This document shows, one piece after another, positions 1 through 8,523 of a stretch of DNA of 64,000 nucleotides; positions within the stretch are counted from its first letter, which is position 1; each line of letters opens with the position of its first letter. This DNA is from Paenibacillus helianthi. Lineage in GTDB: Bacteria; Bacillota; Bacilli; Paenibacillales; Paenibacillaceae. The notes under the pieces are model-generated. The model was not told the origin of the DNA, did not search any database, and worked only from the letters and a program-made list of their open reading frames with translations. The stretch is taken from assembly GCF_001909055.1 (NCBI RefSeq), contig NZ_LVWI01000037.1, positions 1 through 64,000 of the forward strand, read 5' to 3'. The position numbers and the translations under genes were made by a program.

Positions 1-250
1 ATGGTTGCTCGACACTTCCATTTTACCAAAGGGCGATTTCTTTTTGTGATTTTTGAAAGAATTGTAGGAACGTTCCCCCGCTTAAACAGCGGAGAGGACG
101 GACTGATTGCGGAAAAGCGGTAGCGGTCGCCTTGCTCTCCGGATTTTTACCGCTACGGGAAATAAATAAAATCTGGAGAGCACAGCGATTGTAGCAACGG
201 TCCGTTCGCGGAGCGTCCGCACCAAGTGCGCAAGTCCATCCAACTCAAAA
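1..250. repeat. Structured non-coding stretch, possible dispersed repeat
   Basis: I see no credible gene here. The stretch is full of short inverted repeats, the clearest being 133-147 paired with 168-182 (15 bp, one mismatch, AT-rich loop). Several small hairpins with GC-rich arms flank it. Short open frames cross it on both strands but lack ribosome sites and have low-complexity translations. It looks like a dispersed structured repeat of the kind common between genes in Paenibacillus, but copy number cannot be judged from one copy. Confidence 0.35.
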
Positions 251-255
251 ACAGC

Positions 256-306
256 GGGGCTGTCTCAAGTAGCCATTTCATGGCTTTTGAGACAGCCCCC
301 TTTTTG
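256..306. terminator. Long perfect-stem hairpin, bidirectional terminator
   Basis: The arm GGGGCTGTCTCAA...AGCCAT (256-276) pairs with 280-299 across a 3-base loop, giving about 19 bp with a 1-2 base bulge. A T-run (301-305) follows on the plus strand and another T-run lies just outside on the minus strand. It would end transcription of the secreted-protein gene at 322-660 and anything entering from the left. Such GGGGCTGTCTCAAA ends also occur as insertion-sequence tips, so a MITE or IS end is an alternative. Confidence 0.6.
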
Positions 307-321
307 TATAACAAATTAATA

Positions 322-660
322 CTAATTAATATATACATGAACAAATTCTAATGAATTCCCATACTTATCAATTACGTAAATATCACCTACAAAACCGTCA
401 TCGTCAGTGATGGGGCTTGTAGTGGCAGTAACTAGTCCTTTGCTTGAAACTGTGAGGTTCTTAAAGTCGCCTTGGAGTATAACATACTTATATCCTGTTC
501 CTGAACCTAACTGATAAGTTCCACCAGGGGTAAGGTGAATTGAATATACTATCTGTTGAGCTTTTGCCTCAGCTGTAGGAGTAAAAAGCGGGGAGTTTGA
601 AAAGAAGAGGCCAAACGACAACATTAGAGCAGCAAATGATGCTAATAAGAGTTTTTTCAT
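322..660 (-). CDS. Small secreted protein of unknown function
   Basis: The 112-residue product begins with a clear Sec signal peptide: a KK n-region, a hydrophobic stretch at about 4-28 and an A-E-A-K-A cleavage region near residue 33. The mature part is about 80 residues, beta-prone and Gly/Thr/Ser-rich, with no cysteine pair or catalytic motif I recognise. The last residues alternate in a way typical of a small beta-sandwich (Ig-like or bacterial adhesion-type) domain, which is only an impression. A strong ribosome site (AAGGAGG) lies 8 bases before the ATG. The gene is alone on its strand, ends at the hairpin 256-306 and lies outside the phage genes. Function unknown. Confidence 0.75.
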   Translation of the reverse strand: MKKLLLASFAALMLSFGLFFSNSPLFTPTAEAKAQQIVYSIHLTPGGTYQLGSGTGYKYVILQGDFKNLTVSSKGLVTATTSPITDDDGFVGDIYVIDKYGNSLEFVHVYIN

Positions 661-792
661 TCAAAAGAAACCTCCTTAAATTTTGTTAGATAACCTTACC
701 TCTAATTACAAAAAAAGTAAGTGATGAACATCATGCTTTGTTACATTGAATAATTTTCTTTTACAAAATTCCTTACACGGGGGTTCTGGATA

Positions 793-2079
793 ATGATTCT
801 TAAGACCATATCAATCGAGCAAATTAACGCAGCAACCTACAACCCAAGAATTGATTTAAAGCCAGGAGATCCGGAGTATGAGAAGCTTCGCCGTAGCCTG
901 GACGAATTCGGCTACGTTGACCCAATCGTTTGGAATGAGCAGACTGGTAACATGGTCGGCGGCCATCAGCGGTACAAGGTACTGGTCAATGAGCAGAACT
1001 GCACGGAGCTGGCCGTATCGGTAGTTAACCTAGACCCGGAGCGGGAGCGTCTGCTGAATCTGGCGCTGAATAAGGTATCTGGCCGCTGGGATGATGAAGC
1101 CTTGGCGCAATTGCTGAGTGAGCTGCAGGAAGGCGAGGCGGATCTGGCGCTGTCCGGTTTTGATCCGGAGGAGATCAAAGAGCTGATCACAGAGTTCGGC
1201 GGCATGCCGGATACCGAGATTGATCTACCGGTTGTGGAAGACGAATTCGACGTCAATGGAGCCCTTGATCAAATCAAAGAGCCTGAAACGCAGCGCGGTG
1301 ACATTTGGCAGCTTGGCCGGCACATTCTCATGTGTGGTGATTCTACGGATGCTGAGGATGTTGCCAAACTGATGGACGGGGTGAAGGCGTCTCTAATTGT
1401 AACGGACCCCCCTTATAATGTGGCGGTACAGAGCGACTCAGCCCGCTTGGCTGCCGATGGTCGCAGCTCTATAATGAACGACGATATGCCCGCAGAGGAG
1501 TTTGCGGGCTTTTTGCATGCCGTCTTTGAACAGTACGCCGTGGCCATGGAACCGACCGCTGCAATCTATGTCTTCCATCCTTCATCCTATCAGCGGGAAT
1601 TTGAGGACGCGATGAACGTCGCAGGGATTACGGTACGCTGCCAGTGCATTTGGGTCAAGAACGTGGCCACTTTCGGCTGGGCACAATACCGCTGGAAGCA
1701 TGAGCCGGTCTTTTATGGCCATATGATGGGCAAGGCCCCGGCATGGTACGGCGATCGTACTCAGACCACGGTCTGGCGGTCCGGTTTACCGGCAGAAGAT
1801 CCACTCCCTGAAACGGTTTGGGAGGTTTCAAAGGGGGATGTAACCAAATATGTTCATCCTACACAGAAGCCACTTGAGCTGCTGGCCATACCGATCCGGA
1901 ACAGTAGCCAGCGTGAGGATATTGTGGTCGACCTATTCGGTGGCAGCGGCTCCACCCTTATGACTTGTGACCAGCTTGGCCGGACATGCCGGACAATGGA
2001 ACTGGATCCGATCTTCTGTGATGTCATTAAGAAGCGATATCAGGAAGCTCCCGATATTGAGCCCGTGCTGATCCCGTAG
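793..2079 (+). CDS. ParB-domain / DNA methyltransferase fusion (phage-borne)
   Basis: The 428-residue protein has an N-terminal ParB/Srx-type domain (about 1-100, with the GGHQRY motif) and a C-terminal amino-methyltransferase. Catalytic motif IV DPPY is at 205-208 and the AdoMet-binding motif DLFGGSGST starts at 380. DPPY before FxGxG is the beta-class order of N6-adenine or N4-cytosine enzymes. Such ParB-methyltransferase fusions commonly lie just upstream of phage terminase genes, as here, and are thought to methylate phage DNA against restriction or to mark it; the target sequence cannot be read. No restriction enzyme is nearby, so it is an orphan methyltransferase. The upstream site is a weak GGGGGT. 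The frame is intact, unlike several neighbours. Confidence 0.9.
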   Translation: MILKTISIEQINAATYNPRIDLKPGDPEYEKLRRSLDEFGYVDPIVWNEQTGNMVGGHQRYKVLVNEQNCTELAVSVVNLDPERERLLNLALNKVSGRWDDEALAQLLSELQEGEADLALSGFDPEEIKELITEFGGMPDTEIDLPVVEDEFDVNGALDQIKEPETQRGDIWQLGRHILMCGDSTDAEDVAKLMDGVKASLIVTDPPYNVAVQSDSARLAADGRSSIMNDDMPAEEFAGFLHAVFEQYAVAMEPTAAIYVFHPSSYQREFEDAMNVAGITVRCQCIWVKNVATFGWAQYRWKHEPVFYGHMMGKAPAWYGDRTQTTVWRSGLPAEDPLPETVWEVSKGDVTKYVHPTQKPLELLAIPIRNSSQREDIVVDLFGGSGSTLMTCDQLGRTCRTMELDPIFCDVIKKRYQEAPDIEPVLIP

Positions 2080-2261
2080 TTTAAAGGTAGGCTTAAGTTT
2101 TGTATTTGATTTCTTATTAAGCTAACGATAGGATAGTACGGTGGCGATTACTTATCTTTGTAAAAGCTTCCCATTTCCATGTTTGACTCTGTATGATATT
2201 AAAAAGAAGATTTATCAAGGGGATTAATCTTTTGACAAATTAGAAATACGGAGGCTGAGTA

Positions 2262-2708
2262 ATGCTAAACAAAATTGTCCCATATGAAGAAAACTATCAT
2301 GATAATTTAATAAATATTTGGTACAAGGCTGTGTGTCATACACACACATTTTTGACTGATGAGGATATTGAATTTTATCATCAGATGCTTCAAAACGGAG
2401 CGCTAAATGAAGTTGAGATTTGGTTGGAATTGAACGAAAATGAAGAACCGACAGGGTTTATTGGGCTTGACGGAACAAAGATAGAGATGCTATTCGTAGA
2501 TCCCAAATATCACGGAAGGGGTATAGGTAGTCGATTGATAAAACATGCCAAAAAATTAAAAGGCAGCAATCTCCAGGTTGATGTGAATGAGCAAAACGAT
2601 GGAGCGTACACATTCTATAAACGGTTTGGTTTTGTACAGATAGGACGATCGGAATTGGACGGTTCAGGACGACCCTTCCCCTTACTTCATCTAGTAATAA
2701 AAAGTTAA
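2262..2708 (+). CDS. GNAT N-acetyltransferase, YjaB-like
   Basis: The 148-residue single-domain GNAT closely follows the layout of Escherichia coli YjaB. It has an N-terminal IW..AV..THTFL segment, the acetyl-CoA loop around DPKYHGRGIGSRL (about 86-98), a DVNEQND segment and the C-terminal FYKRFGF...GRS..D..GRPFPLLHL end. YjaB-type enzymes bind acetyl-CoA but their substrates are poorly defined. The ribosome site ACGGAGG is 8 bases before the ATG. The gene is more AT-rich than the flanking phage genes and has its own terminator at 2735-2763, so it looks like a cargo (moron) gene acquired between the methyltransferase and the packaging genes. A possible promoter is TTCCCA, 18 bases, TATGAT just upstream (inference). 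Confidence 0.85.
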   Translation: MLNKIVPYEENYHDNLINIWYKAVCHTHTFLTDEDIEFYHQMLQNGALNEVEIWLELNENEEPTGFIGLDGTKIEMLFVDPKYHGRGIGSRLIKHAKKLKGSNLQVDVNEQNDGAYTFYKRFGFVQIGRSELDGSGRPFPLLHLVIKS

Positions 2709-2734
2709 GCTACGTGACACTATAATTTAAAATC

Positions 2735-2763
2735 AACCGCCTAAAGATTGGGCGGTTTTCTTA
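2735..2763 (+). terminator. Rho-independent terminator after the acetyltransferase
   Basis: AACCGCC (2735-2741) pairs with GGCGGTT (2751-2757), followed by a T-rich tract. It closely resembles the terminator at 13269-13297 behind the other plus-strand cargo gene. Confidence 0.75.
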
Positions 2764-2781
2764 TGCCAAGACATATTAAAA

Positions 2782-2875
2782 GGAGGACGCGTTAACGTCC
2801 TCCCAATCACCCAGGGTATCCCCCGGCTGAGACAGCGGTCCGCCGCGCGCGGCATTTTCGGACATCCGCTGTCTC
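2782..2875 (+). other. Two strong hairpins upstream of the packaging genes
   Basis: A perfect 8-bp hairpin (2782-2789 with 2796-2803, loop CGTTAA) is followed by a larger one in which GAGACAGCGG (2829-2838) pairs with 2866-2875. The second stem extends inward with TCCG/CGGA and holds a GC-rich CCGCGCGCGG in its loop. Neither has a clean T-run. They may be processing or attenuation sites for the late transcript, or a packaging (pac/cos-like) signal, since they lie before the terminase genes. Role unknown. Confidence 0.4.
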
Positions 2876-2910
2876 GTTTCCAAATATACACGGAAGCCGA
2901 GGGGAACGCA

Positions 2911-3120
2911 ATGGGAACAAAAGATAAACTTTTATTGCAACATGAGCTCGAAGTTATGGCTGGTATCCTCGAAAGTAAGGCGCAATACCGGAAGATCGTT
3001 AAGGCCGGCATAGCCAAGTGGGTCAAGGACTTCCAGGACGGTCGAATTGAAATTAAGACGGTGGACGATCTGAAGAAGCTGATTGAGATTGATATTGAGC
3101 TGCAGAAGGATGAAATATAA
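2911..3120 (+). CDS. Small phage protein preceding the small terminase
   Basis: The 69-residue, highly charged and mostly helical protein (ELEVMAGILESKAQ..., DDLKKLIEIDIELQKDEI) has no motif I recognise. Small helical proteins of this kind are often encoded just before terS in PBSX-like phages. A modest ribosome site (GAGGGG) precedes the ATG by about 6 bases. The stop abuts the stop of the convergent cargo gene at 3121, with no spacer. It was probably next to terS before that gene was inserted. Confidence 0.65.
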   Translation: MGTKDKLLLQHELEVMAGILESKAQYRKIVKAGIAKWVKDFQDGRIEIKTVDDLKKLIEIDIELQKDEI

Positions 3121-3831
3121 TTATTGCTCTATGAAATAGTTATCATCATCAGCAGAATTAAATGTTTCAATCTCAGATACCTCTTCTTCTATTTCAGGGT
3201 ATTCAATATAGATAGGAGAGCTATCGCTTAATGGACTTGACAAGTTATAGTACACTTCATCTCTTTGAGTAGTCTGAGTATAAGGATATTGATATTGATT
3301 GTAGTTAGCATACGGGTAAGGTGATGTGATTTGATTATCACTATGATGATTGTAATGACTGAGTTGAGTGATTGCTGAACTTATTTCATTGTCTGTGTGT
3401 ATTTCATAACTTCTATTAGACTTTTCTTGCCTGATAGATATACCTGTCTGACGTGCTATATCGTTCGGAAGAGATTTTTTCTTACACTCATCAAAAGACT
3501 TTTTCCCTGCGGTTTCAGCTGCAGCAATACCTGCCGCCACACCACCAAGTATTGCTCCAATACCACCAGTGGAACCAACTGTTGCTGCGTAGGCTACCTT
3601 AAATGCAGCAAGTGCTACGCTAGAAGCTACTTTTGCACAAGAAAGAATTGCTGCTTTTTGTACAGGGGTAGTTTGTTCTGGATACTTCGTTACAAGGTAA
3701 ATTTCTATTTTCTTTCTTTTCATGCCAAAGCAAGGGTAAGGTACTTTAACACCTAATACCTTTTTGTAACATGTTTTTGAAAATGGCTCATCATAAACAA
3801 TTCGACGTAATAAATTTTTATGTTCTGGCAT
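3121..3831 (-). CDS. AT-rich minus-strand cargo protein, function unknown
   Basis: The 236-residue protein belongs to no family I recognise. Residues 1-60 are basic with several Cys and Tyr. About 60-108 is a hydrophobic Ala/Gly helix pair with a glycine-zipper-like run (GSTGGIGAILGGVAAGIAAA) that could insert in a membrane or pack as a helical hairpin. About 145-236 is a low-complexity tail rich in Tyr, Asn, Ser and Gln, then acidic residues. No signal peptide is seen. It is the only minus-strand gene inside the prophage, is AT-richer than its neighbours, and separates the 69-residue gene from terS, so it is probably a late insertion expressed from the lysogen. An AAGGATG ribosome site precedes the ATG. 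Toxin, immunity or surface roles are all possible; none is shown. Confidence 0.6.
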   Translation of the reverse strand: MPEHKNLLRRIVYDEPFSKTCYKKVLGVKVPYPCFGMKRKKIEIYLVTKYPEQTTPVQKAAILSCAKVASSVALAAFKVAYAATVGSTGGIGAILGGVAAGIAAAETAGKKSFDECKKKSLPNDIARQTGISIRQEKSNRSYEIHTDNEISSAITQLSHYNHHSDNQITSPYPYANYNQYQYPYTQTTQRDEVYYNLSSPLSDSSPIYIEYPEIEEEVSEIETFNSADDDNYFIEQ

Positions 3832-3982
3832 TATATCCCATCCTTTTCAAAATAAGATCACCAGATAGATTATTCATTTGTTAGTCAGATACCCAAAGAT
3901 ACTGTGACAATTTACCGAATTGAAGACAAAAAAATATAAATATCCTTAATGTTGGGATTGTATGGGGGTGGTGACATGTAGC

Positions 3983-4888
3983 ATGGCTAGAGAACGCAGT
4001 CCCGAGCGGGACAAGGGAAAGCAAATGTGGCTGGAGAGCAGCGGGACGATGAAGCTGAAGGACATCGCCGCTGCTCTTTTTGTTGGCGAAAATAAGGTCC
4101 GCAAGTGGAAGTCTGTTGATCGTTGGGAAGAAAAGCTCAAAGGGAACGTTTCACCCGAATCCAAAGAGAGCGTTCCAATTGAAACGAGAGGGAACGTTCC
4201 ACATCGCGGCGCTCCCAAAGGGAACAAGAACGCAGTCGGCAATCGTGGCGGCGCTCCCCCGGGCAATCAAAACGCTAAGGGAAACAACGGCGGGACCGGT
4301 GGGCCGCCTGGCAACAAGAAGGCCGTCACCACCGGTGAACACGAAACTATCTGGTTGGATACCCTGACCGAAACTGAGCAGCAGCTTATCAATCAGGTGG
4401 ATACTGACCCGATTATTCAGGCGAATGAATCTCTTTACCTCCTGACGATCTGGGAGCGGCGCATGATGCAGCGGATCAAATTCCTGATGGATGGGCTAAC
4501 CGAAACGGAGCGTAACGTCTTTTATGAGCTTAAGGCTATCAAAGAAGTCGCTACTATTCACGACGAAAAGACAGGTATCACAAAGAAGATTCCGCACAGC
4601 CGAAATGAAATGATGGAGTCGAAGATCGAGGAGAAGGGCTTCCGTAAGCTGGACGACATTGTGAAGCTGGAGGAAGCCTTGACTCGCATTCAGGATAAGA
4701 AGATCCGAGCTATCGAGCTGAAGAACCGGCTGACCGACGACGAGAAGCGTATCCGTATTGAGACCATGGAGTATGAGCTGCAGATGCTGAGCGGTGGTGG
4801 CGGTAAGGAAGACTTCGAGGATGATGGCTTTATTGATGCGCTGAAGGGCATGGCGGCGGGAGTGTGGAGCGACGATGGCGAAGCTTAA
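3983..4888 (+). CDS. terS: Phage terminase small subunit (PBSX XtmA / YqaS type)
   Basis: This is the DNA-recognition subunit that loads phage DNA on the large terminase. The N-terminus MARERSPERDKGKQMW and the following helix-turn-helix (about 20-55, LKDIAAALFVGENKVRKWK) are typical of the PBSX family. A Gly/Asn/Pro-rich linker with repeated GNKNA/GNQNA units (about 75-115) follows, then a long charged helical C-terminal half. I choose the ATG at 3983 because the family starts MARxRSP and GGGTGGTG lies at ribosome-site distance; an ATG at 3962 in the same frame lacks one. It overlaps terL by 14 bases. The gene is intact. Confidence 0.88.
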   Translation: MARERSPERDKGKQMWLESSGTMKLKDIAAALFVGENKVRKWKSVDRWEEKLKGNVSPESKESVPIETRGNVPHRGAPKGNKNAVGNRGGAPPGNQNAKGNNGGTGGPPGNKKAVTTGEHETIWLDTLTETEQQLINQVDTDPIIQANESLYLLTIWERRMMQRIKFLMDGLTETERNVFYELKAIKEVATIHDEKTGITKKIPHSRNEMMESKIEEKGFRKLDDIVKLEEALTRIQDKKIRAIELKNRLTDDEKRIRIETMEYELQMLSGGGGKEDFEDDGFIDALKGMAAGVWSDDGEA

Positions 4889-6190
4889 ACTCAAGCCGCC
4901 GGCGTTCAAGTGGTCTCCATTCTCCGATAAGCAGCTCAAGGTTCTGACCTGGTGGACACCGGAAAGCCCGCACCATGATAAGGATGCAATTATCTGTGAC
5001 GGTTCGGTCCGGGCCGGGAAGACGGTCTGCATGTCGTTCTCTTTTATTGCGTGGGCGATGGACACCTTCCGAGGTGAACAATTCGGTATGTCCGGCAAGA
5101 CCATCGGCGCACTCCGCCGTAACGTAGTCGGGCCACTAAAACGTATGCTGGCCAGCCGTGGGTATCATGTTCATGACAATCGATCTGAAAATGTACTCAC
5201 CGTTACCCGGGGGCTTATCAGCAACCGGTTTTTCTTGTTTGGGGGCCGAGATGAAAGTTCACAGGATCTGATCGCCGGGATTACGCTGGCCGGCATGTTC
5301 TTTGATGAAGTGGCACTCATGCCAAAGTCCTTCGTAGACCAAGCGACCGCCCGTTGTTCGGTGGATGGTGCTAAGCTGTGGTTAACTGCAACCCAGCTGG
5401 CCCATATCATTGGTTTAAGATGGAATGGCTGGATCAGCTTCAGAAGAAGCATGCGCTGCAATTGCACTTCACAATGGAGGATAACCTGTCACTCTCCGAG
5501 CGGGTACGTGAGCGGTACCGGCGCATGTACAGCGGGATTTCCTATCAGCGGTACATCCTGGGTCTTTGGGTCATGGCCGAAGGAGTCATCTTCTCCAAGT
5601 TTGATGACGCGGTCCATAAGAAGGCACGGGACTGGTTCCCGGCCAAGTTTGACCGTAAGTTCATCTGTATTGACTACGGGGCCAATAATCCAACAGCGTT
5701 CCTGAAATACGGAGTCCGCGGGAACATCTATTATGAGCTGGAAGAGTATTATCACAACATCCGCCGCAAGGGTGAGAAAACGAATGGTGAATATGCGGAT
5801 GACCTGGAAGCCTTTATTGACGGCGATGAGTATGCAATCTTCATCGACCCATCAGCAAAGGCTTTTATTATTGAGCTGAAGAAACGCGATATTAAGAATG
5901 TCCGGGCTGCTGTGAATACGGTACTGGATGGTATTCAGACGGTGTCCAACCGGTTCCAGCGCAATGAATTGTATATCTGTGCCGATAACACCAATTCCCT
6001 TCAGGAGTTGGTGTCTTACGTATGGGATGAAAAAGCCGCCGAACGCGGTGAGGACAAGCCCATTAAGCAAAACGACCATACCTGTGACGCGCGCCGGTAT
6101 GGTATCCATACGGATTATCTGCTGCAGCGTGTGAAACAACGGAAGAAAGAGCGAGAGGAACGAATGGATAATGATTTGGGGTGGGTATAA
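4875..6190 (+). pseudogene. terL: Phage terminase large subunit, one-base frameshift
   Basis: TerL is the ATPase and nuclease that packages DNA into the prohead. The first part (4875 to about 5381) has Walker A GSVRAGKT (43-50) and Walker B MFFDE (141-145). The reading frame then breaks: homology resumes in the -1 frame as NCNPAGPYHWF from about 5384 to the stop at 6190. The family sequence is F/W-F-N-C-N-P, so one T has been lost from a TTT at 5382-5383. Joined, the protein would be about 438 residues, normal for PBSX XtmB. The second part carries the nuclease half (FICIDYGANNPTAF, FIDPSA, DHTCDARRYG). A late GTG at 5378 could start the second half but has no ribosome site. Confidence 0.9.
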
Positions 6191-6193
6191 CGA

Positions 6194-7672
6194 ATGAGCG
6201 GCGAAGCACAGTGGTTCCAGATAACAAAAGCAGAGGATAGGCACATTCCTTCCAGCGCGCAGCTGCCGGATAGCTTTGAGAACCTCTATGATCAGCATGG
6301 GCTGCTGCCATTCCCTCCTGGCAACGACCCTGCTTCCTGCAAGCTTCTGGTCCGAAACAGCAACATTATCCCGCAGTGCATTGAGGCATACAAGCGGAAC
6401 ATTGCCGGTTACGGCATTGCTTTGGAATATATCCCGGGGGAGAGCGATCAGACCGCGCTTGAGGAGTGGAACAGGGCCGACAAGTTTCTGGAGACCTGTA
6501 ACCTGGAGGATACACCGGATGAGATTATCAGCTCTTTGATTGAGGACATTGAGAGTAGCGGGAATGCGAATGTGGAGGTCGCCTGGCCCACGGGTAGTGA
6601 GTTCCCGACACTCTACCGGATGAATCCCAAATATGTACGCTGTACCCGGGAAACTGACAAGGTGACAATCAAGCGGACGCGGCTGATCCGGTCGTCGAAG
6701 AAGGTCGAGGAGTTCTCGCAGGACATCTACGCCCGGAAATACGCCATGAAGCGCGGGCAGTCGGTAGTATGGTTCAGATCCTTCGGAACAGAAGGTCAAG
6801 GCAATCAGATCATTCCTCTGAAGCTTGGTAATGACGGCCCCTACGGGGAGCCGCGGTGGTTTGGGAATGCGCCGGGCGTGGTCGGCAGCCGGGAGGCTGA
6901 GGAGCTAAATGTTTCCTATTTCTCCAATGGCCGTATGCTTTCCATGCTGCTGACTGTGACCAATGGCCGGCTGACCAAGCAATCCATGGAGCTGTTGCGG
7001 AATGTTAAGGGAGCACAATCGCAGGGCGGCATACTTTACTTGGAAGCGATAGGGGAAGAGACCGGCGGGCCTTTAGATGAGAAGGTCGAGAAAGTGGCCA
7101 TCAAGCTGGACAAACTGAATGATCTACTGCAGCAGGATGCATTGTTCCTGGAATATGGAAAGGACAAGAAAGCCGACATCCTATCCGCGTTCAGGTTGCC
7201 GCCGATTCTGGTGGGGCAGAGCTCCGATTACAATCGCGCTACGGCGCAGGCCGCGCTGCGGTTTGCAGAGGAGCAGGTCTTTGAGCCTTACCGCAAGTGG
7301 ATTATGGATGAGATTTTCAATAAACGCCTGTTTCCGGCTATGGGCATCTTCCGGGTGCGGGCGACCCTGCGCGGGCCGCGCATCATTGACCCAGAAGACC
7401 GGAAGGCATTGCTGGACTTTATCGCAGACCGGGGCATAATGCTGGTGCGGGATCTGATTCCTATTGCTGAAGAAGTACTTGATACAACCATTGATGAGTC
7501 TAAGTACAGTGCGGAATACCTGGATACACCGATCGCGCAGCTTGTGAACAGCCAGCCGGCTATAACCGTACCTGAACCTGACTCCGATGTGAACGATCTG
7601 CAGGAGCGTGTGGCTACAATTGCCAAGCGTCTGCTACGTCAGAGTCATGATGAGGTAGTCGACCATGTGTAA
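6194..7672 (+). CDS. Phage portal protein (PBSX XkdE type)
   Basis: The 492-residue portal would form the dodecameric ring at the capsid vertex through which DNA passes and to which the tail attaches. Family hallmarks include the N-terminal ..LPFPPGNDPASCKLLVRNSNIIPQCIEAYK segment, the FRLPPILVGQSSDYNRATA motif near 330-350 and the EEQVFEPYRKWI helix after it. Length is normal. It starts 4 bases after the terL stop and overlaps the minor head gene by 8 bases, so it is translated in the late operon. TGGGGTGGG supplies the ribosome site. The frame is intact, so the gene was lost from use only through its broken neighbours. Confidence 0.9.
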   Translation: MSGEAQWFQITKAEDRHIPSSAQLPDSFENLYDQHGLLPFPPGNDPASCKLLVRNSNIIPQCIEAYKRNIAGYGIALEYIPGESDQTALEEWNRADKFLETCNLEDTPDEIISSLIEDIESSGNANVEVAWPTGSEFPTLYRMNPKYVRCTRETDKVTIKRTRLIRSSKKVEEFSQDIYARKYAMKRGQSVVWFRSFGTEGQGNQIIPLKLGNDGPYGEPRWFGNAPGVVGSREAEELNVSYFSNGRMLSMLLTVTNGRLTKQSMELLRNVKGAQSQGGILYLEAIGEETGGPLDEKVEKVAIKLDKLNDLLQQDALFLEYGKDKKADILSAFRLPPILVGQSSDYNRATAQAALRFAEEQVFEPYRKWIMDEIFNKRLFPAMGIFRVRATLRGPRIIDPEDRKALLDFIADRGIMLVRDLIPIAEEVLDTTIDESKYSAEYLDTPIAQLVNSQPAITVPEPDSDVNDLQERVATIAKRLLRQSHDEVVDHV

Positions 7673-8494
7673 GGAATGCTGGGAGCTCATCGCCAAAGCG
7701 GACGACACTGAGTTTCTAGACAGCCTGGAACTAACCAATGCAGAGCGCGCGGTGCTGGAAGAACTCTACAAGCAAGGAGAGAATCGGATTGTTGAGATTC
7801 TTGATCTTCAGGGGAAGGCGCTGCATGATGCGATTCTGGAACTCAGCGAGGAGCTGCTGCTTGATCTCGGGGAGCTGGGCAAGGTTATACAGTCCGTACA
7901 GTCCGGTGATTTATTCACAGTCCAGTTTGAACAGGCGGTATATGATGCCTTCACGCCGCTGTATCATCTTGCCGGCGAATCGGAGCTGACGGTCTTAAAC
8001 ACCGATAAGACCTGGTCCACGAAAAACAAGGCAGCGTCCCGATTCGCTAAGAACCTGCAGAAGCTTGTTCCAGATATGAACGGGACTAGTGCGGATGTCA
8101 TGACCCGAGCCTTTCAGAAAGCCATCAAGGAGGGAAAGACACCCTCCGAGCGGGCATTGCTGGTGAGAGAGGTCAGCGCTGCCGCTGCTAAGGGAGACGC
8201 TGGCCCTTTTAACATAGAGCGGTCCATTACCGTTTCCCGAACCATGAGCACGGCCGCAGCCAACGGTGGTAAGTTGGAGGGTTGGAAGCAATCCGAGGTG
8301 GTCATCGGTAAGAAATGGCGTTCTTCGAAGGGTGATCGCACCAGGAAGACACACCGTAAGGCGAACGGCAGGTGCAGCCGCTGGACAAGCCTTTTGAAGT
8401 CGGTAAGAGCAAGCTTATGTTCCCTGGTGATCCTTCAGGACGACCGGAAGAAATTATACAATGCCGTTGCACAATGCAGTCGGTGATGGATTGA
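7665..8494 (+). pseudogene. Phage minor head (Mu F-like) morphogenesis protein, C-terminal frameshift
   Basis: The protein is a Mu gpF-like minor capsid protein that joins the portal to the head. The N-terminal part is helical. The family core ..RTxxTAAANGGKLEGWKQS.. and KKWRSSKGDRTRKTHRKANG is visible near 205-245. At about 8366-8370 the frame breaks: the expected Q-V-Q-P-L-D-K-P-F-E-V-G and the zinc-binding-like end EEIIQCRCTMQSV continue in the next frame to a TGA at 8492-8494. One C lost from GGC-CAG explains it. The out-of-frame product ends at 8486. With terL this is the second single-base deletion in the operon. Confidence 0.85.
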
Positions 8495-8523
8495 TATTTC
8501 ATGAAAGGAGGTGAGAACAGATT

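Noticed and set aside
153-344. Minus-strand frame through the left-edge hairpins
   Set aside because: No ribosome site, crosses the terminator hairpin and the structured repeat; low-quality translation.
2232-2260. Perfect TTGACA before the GNAT gene as a -35 box
   Set aside because: A -10 box at 17 bases would fall on the start codon; the TTCCCA/TATGAT pair is more plausible.
5376-5390. Programmed -1 frameshift in terL
   Set aside because: No slippery heptamer with a downstream stem; TerL proteins of this family are not made by frameshifting.
5378-6190. Separate gene for the second half of TerL starting at GTG 5378
   Set aside because: No ribosome site; the sequence is continuous with the first half once one T is restored.
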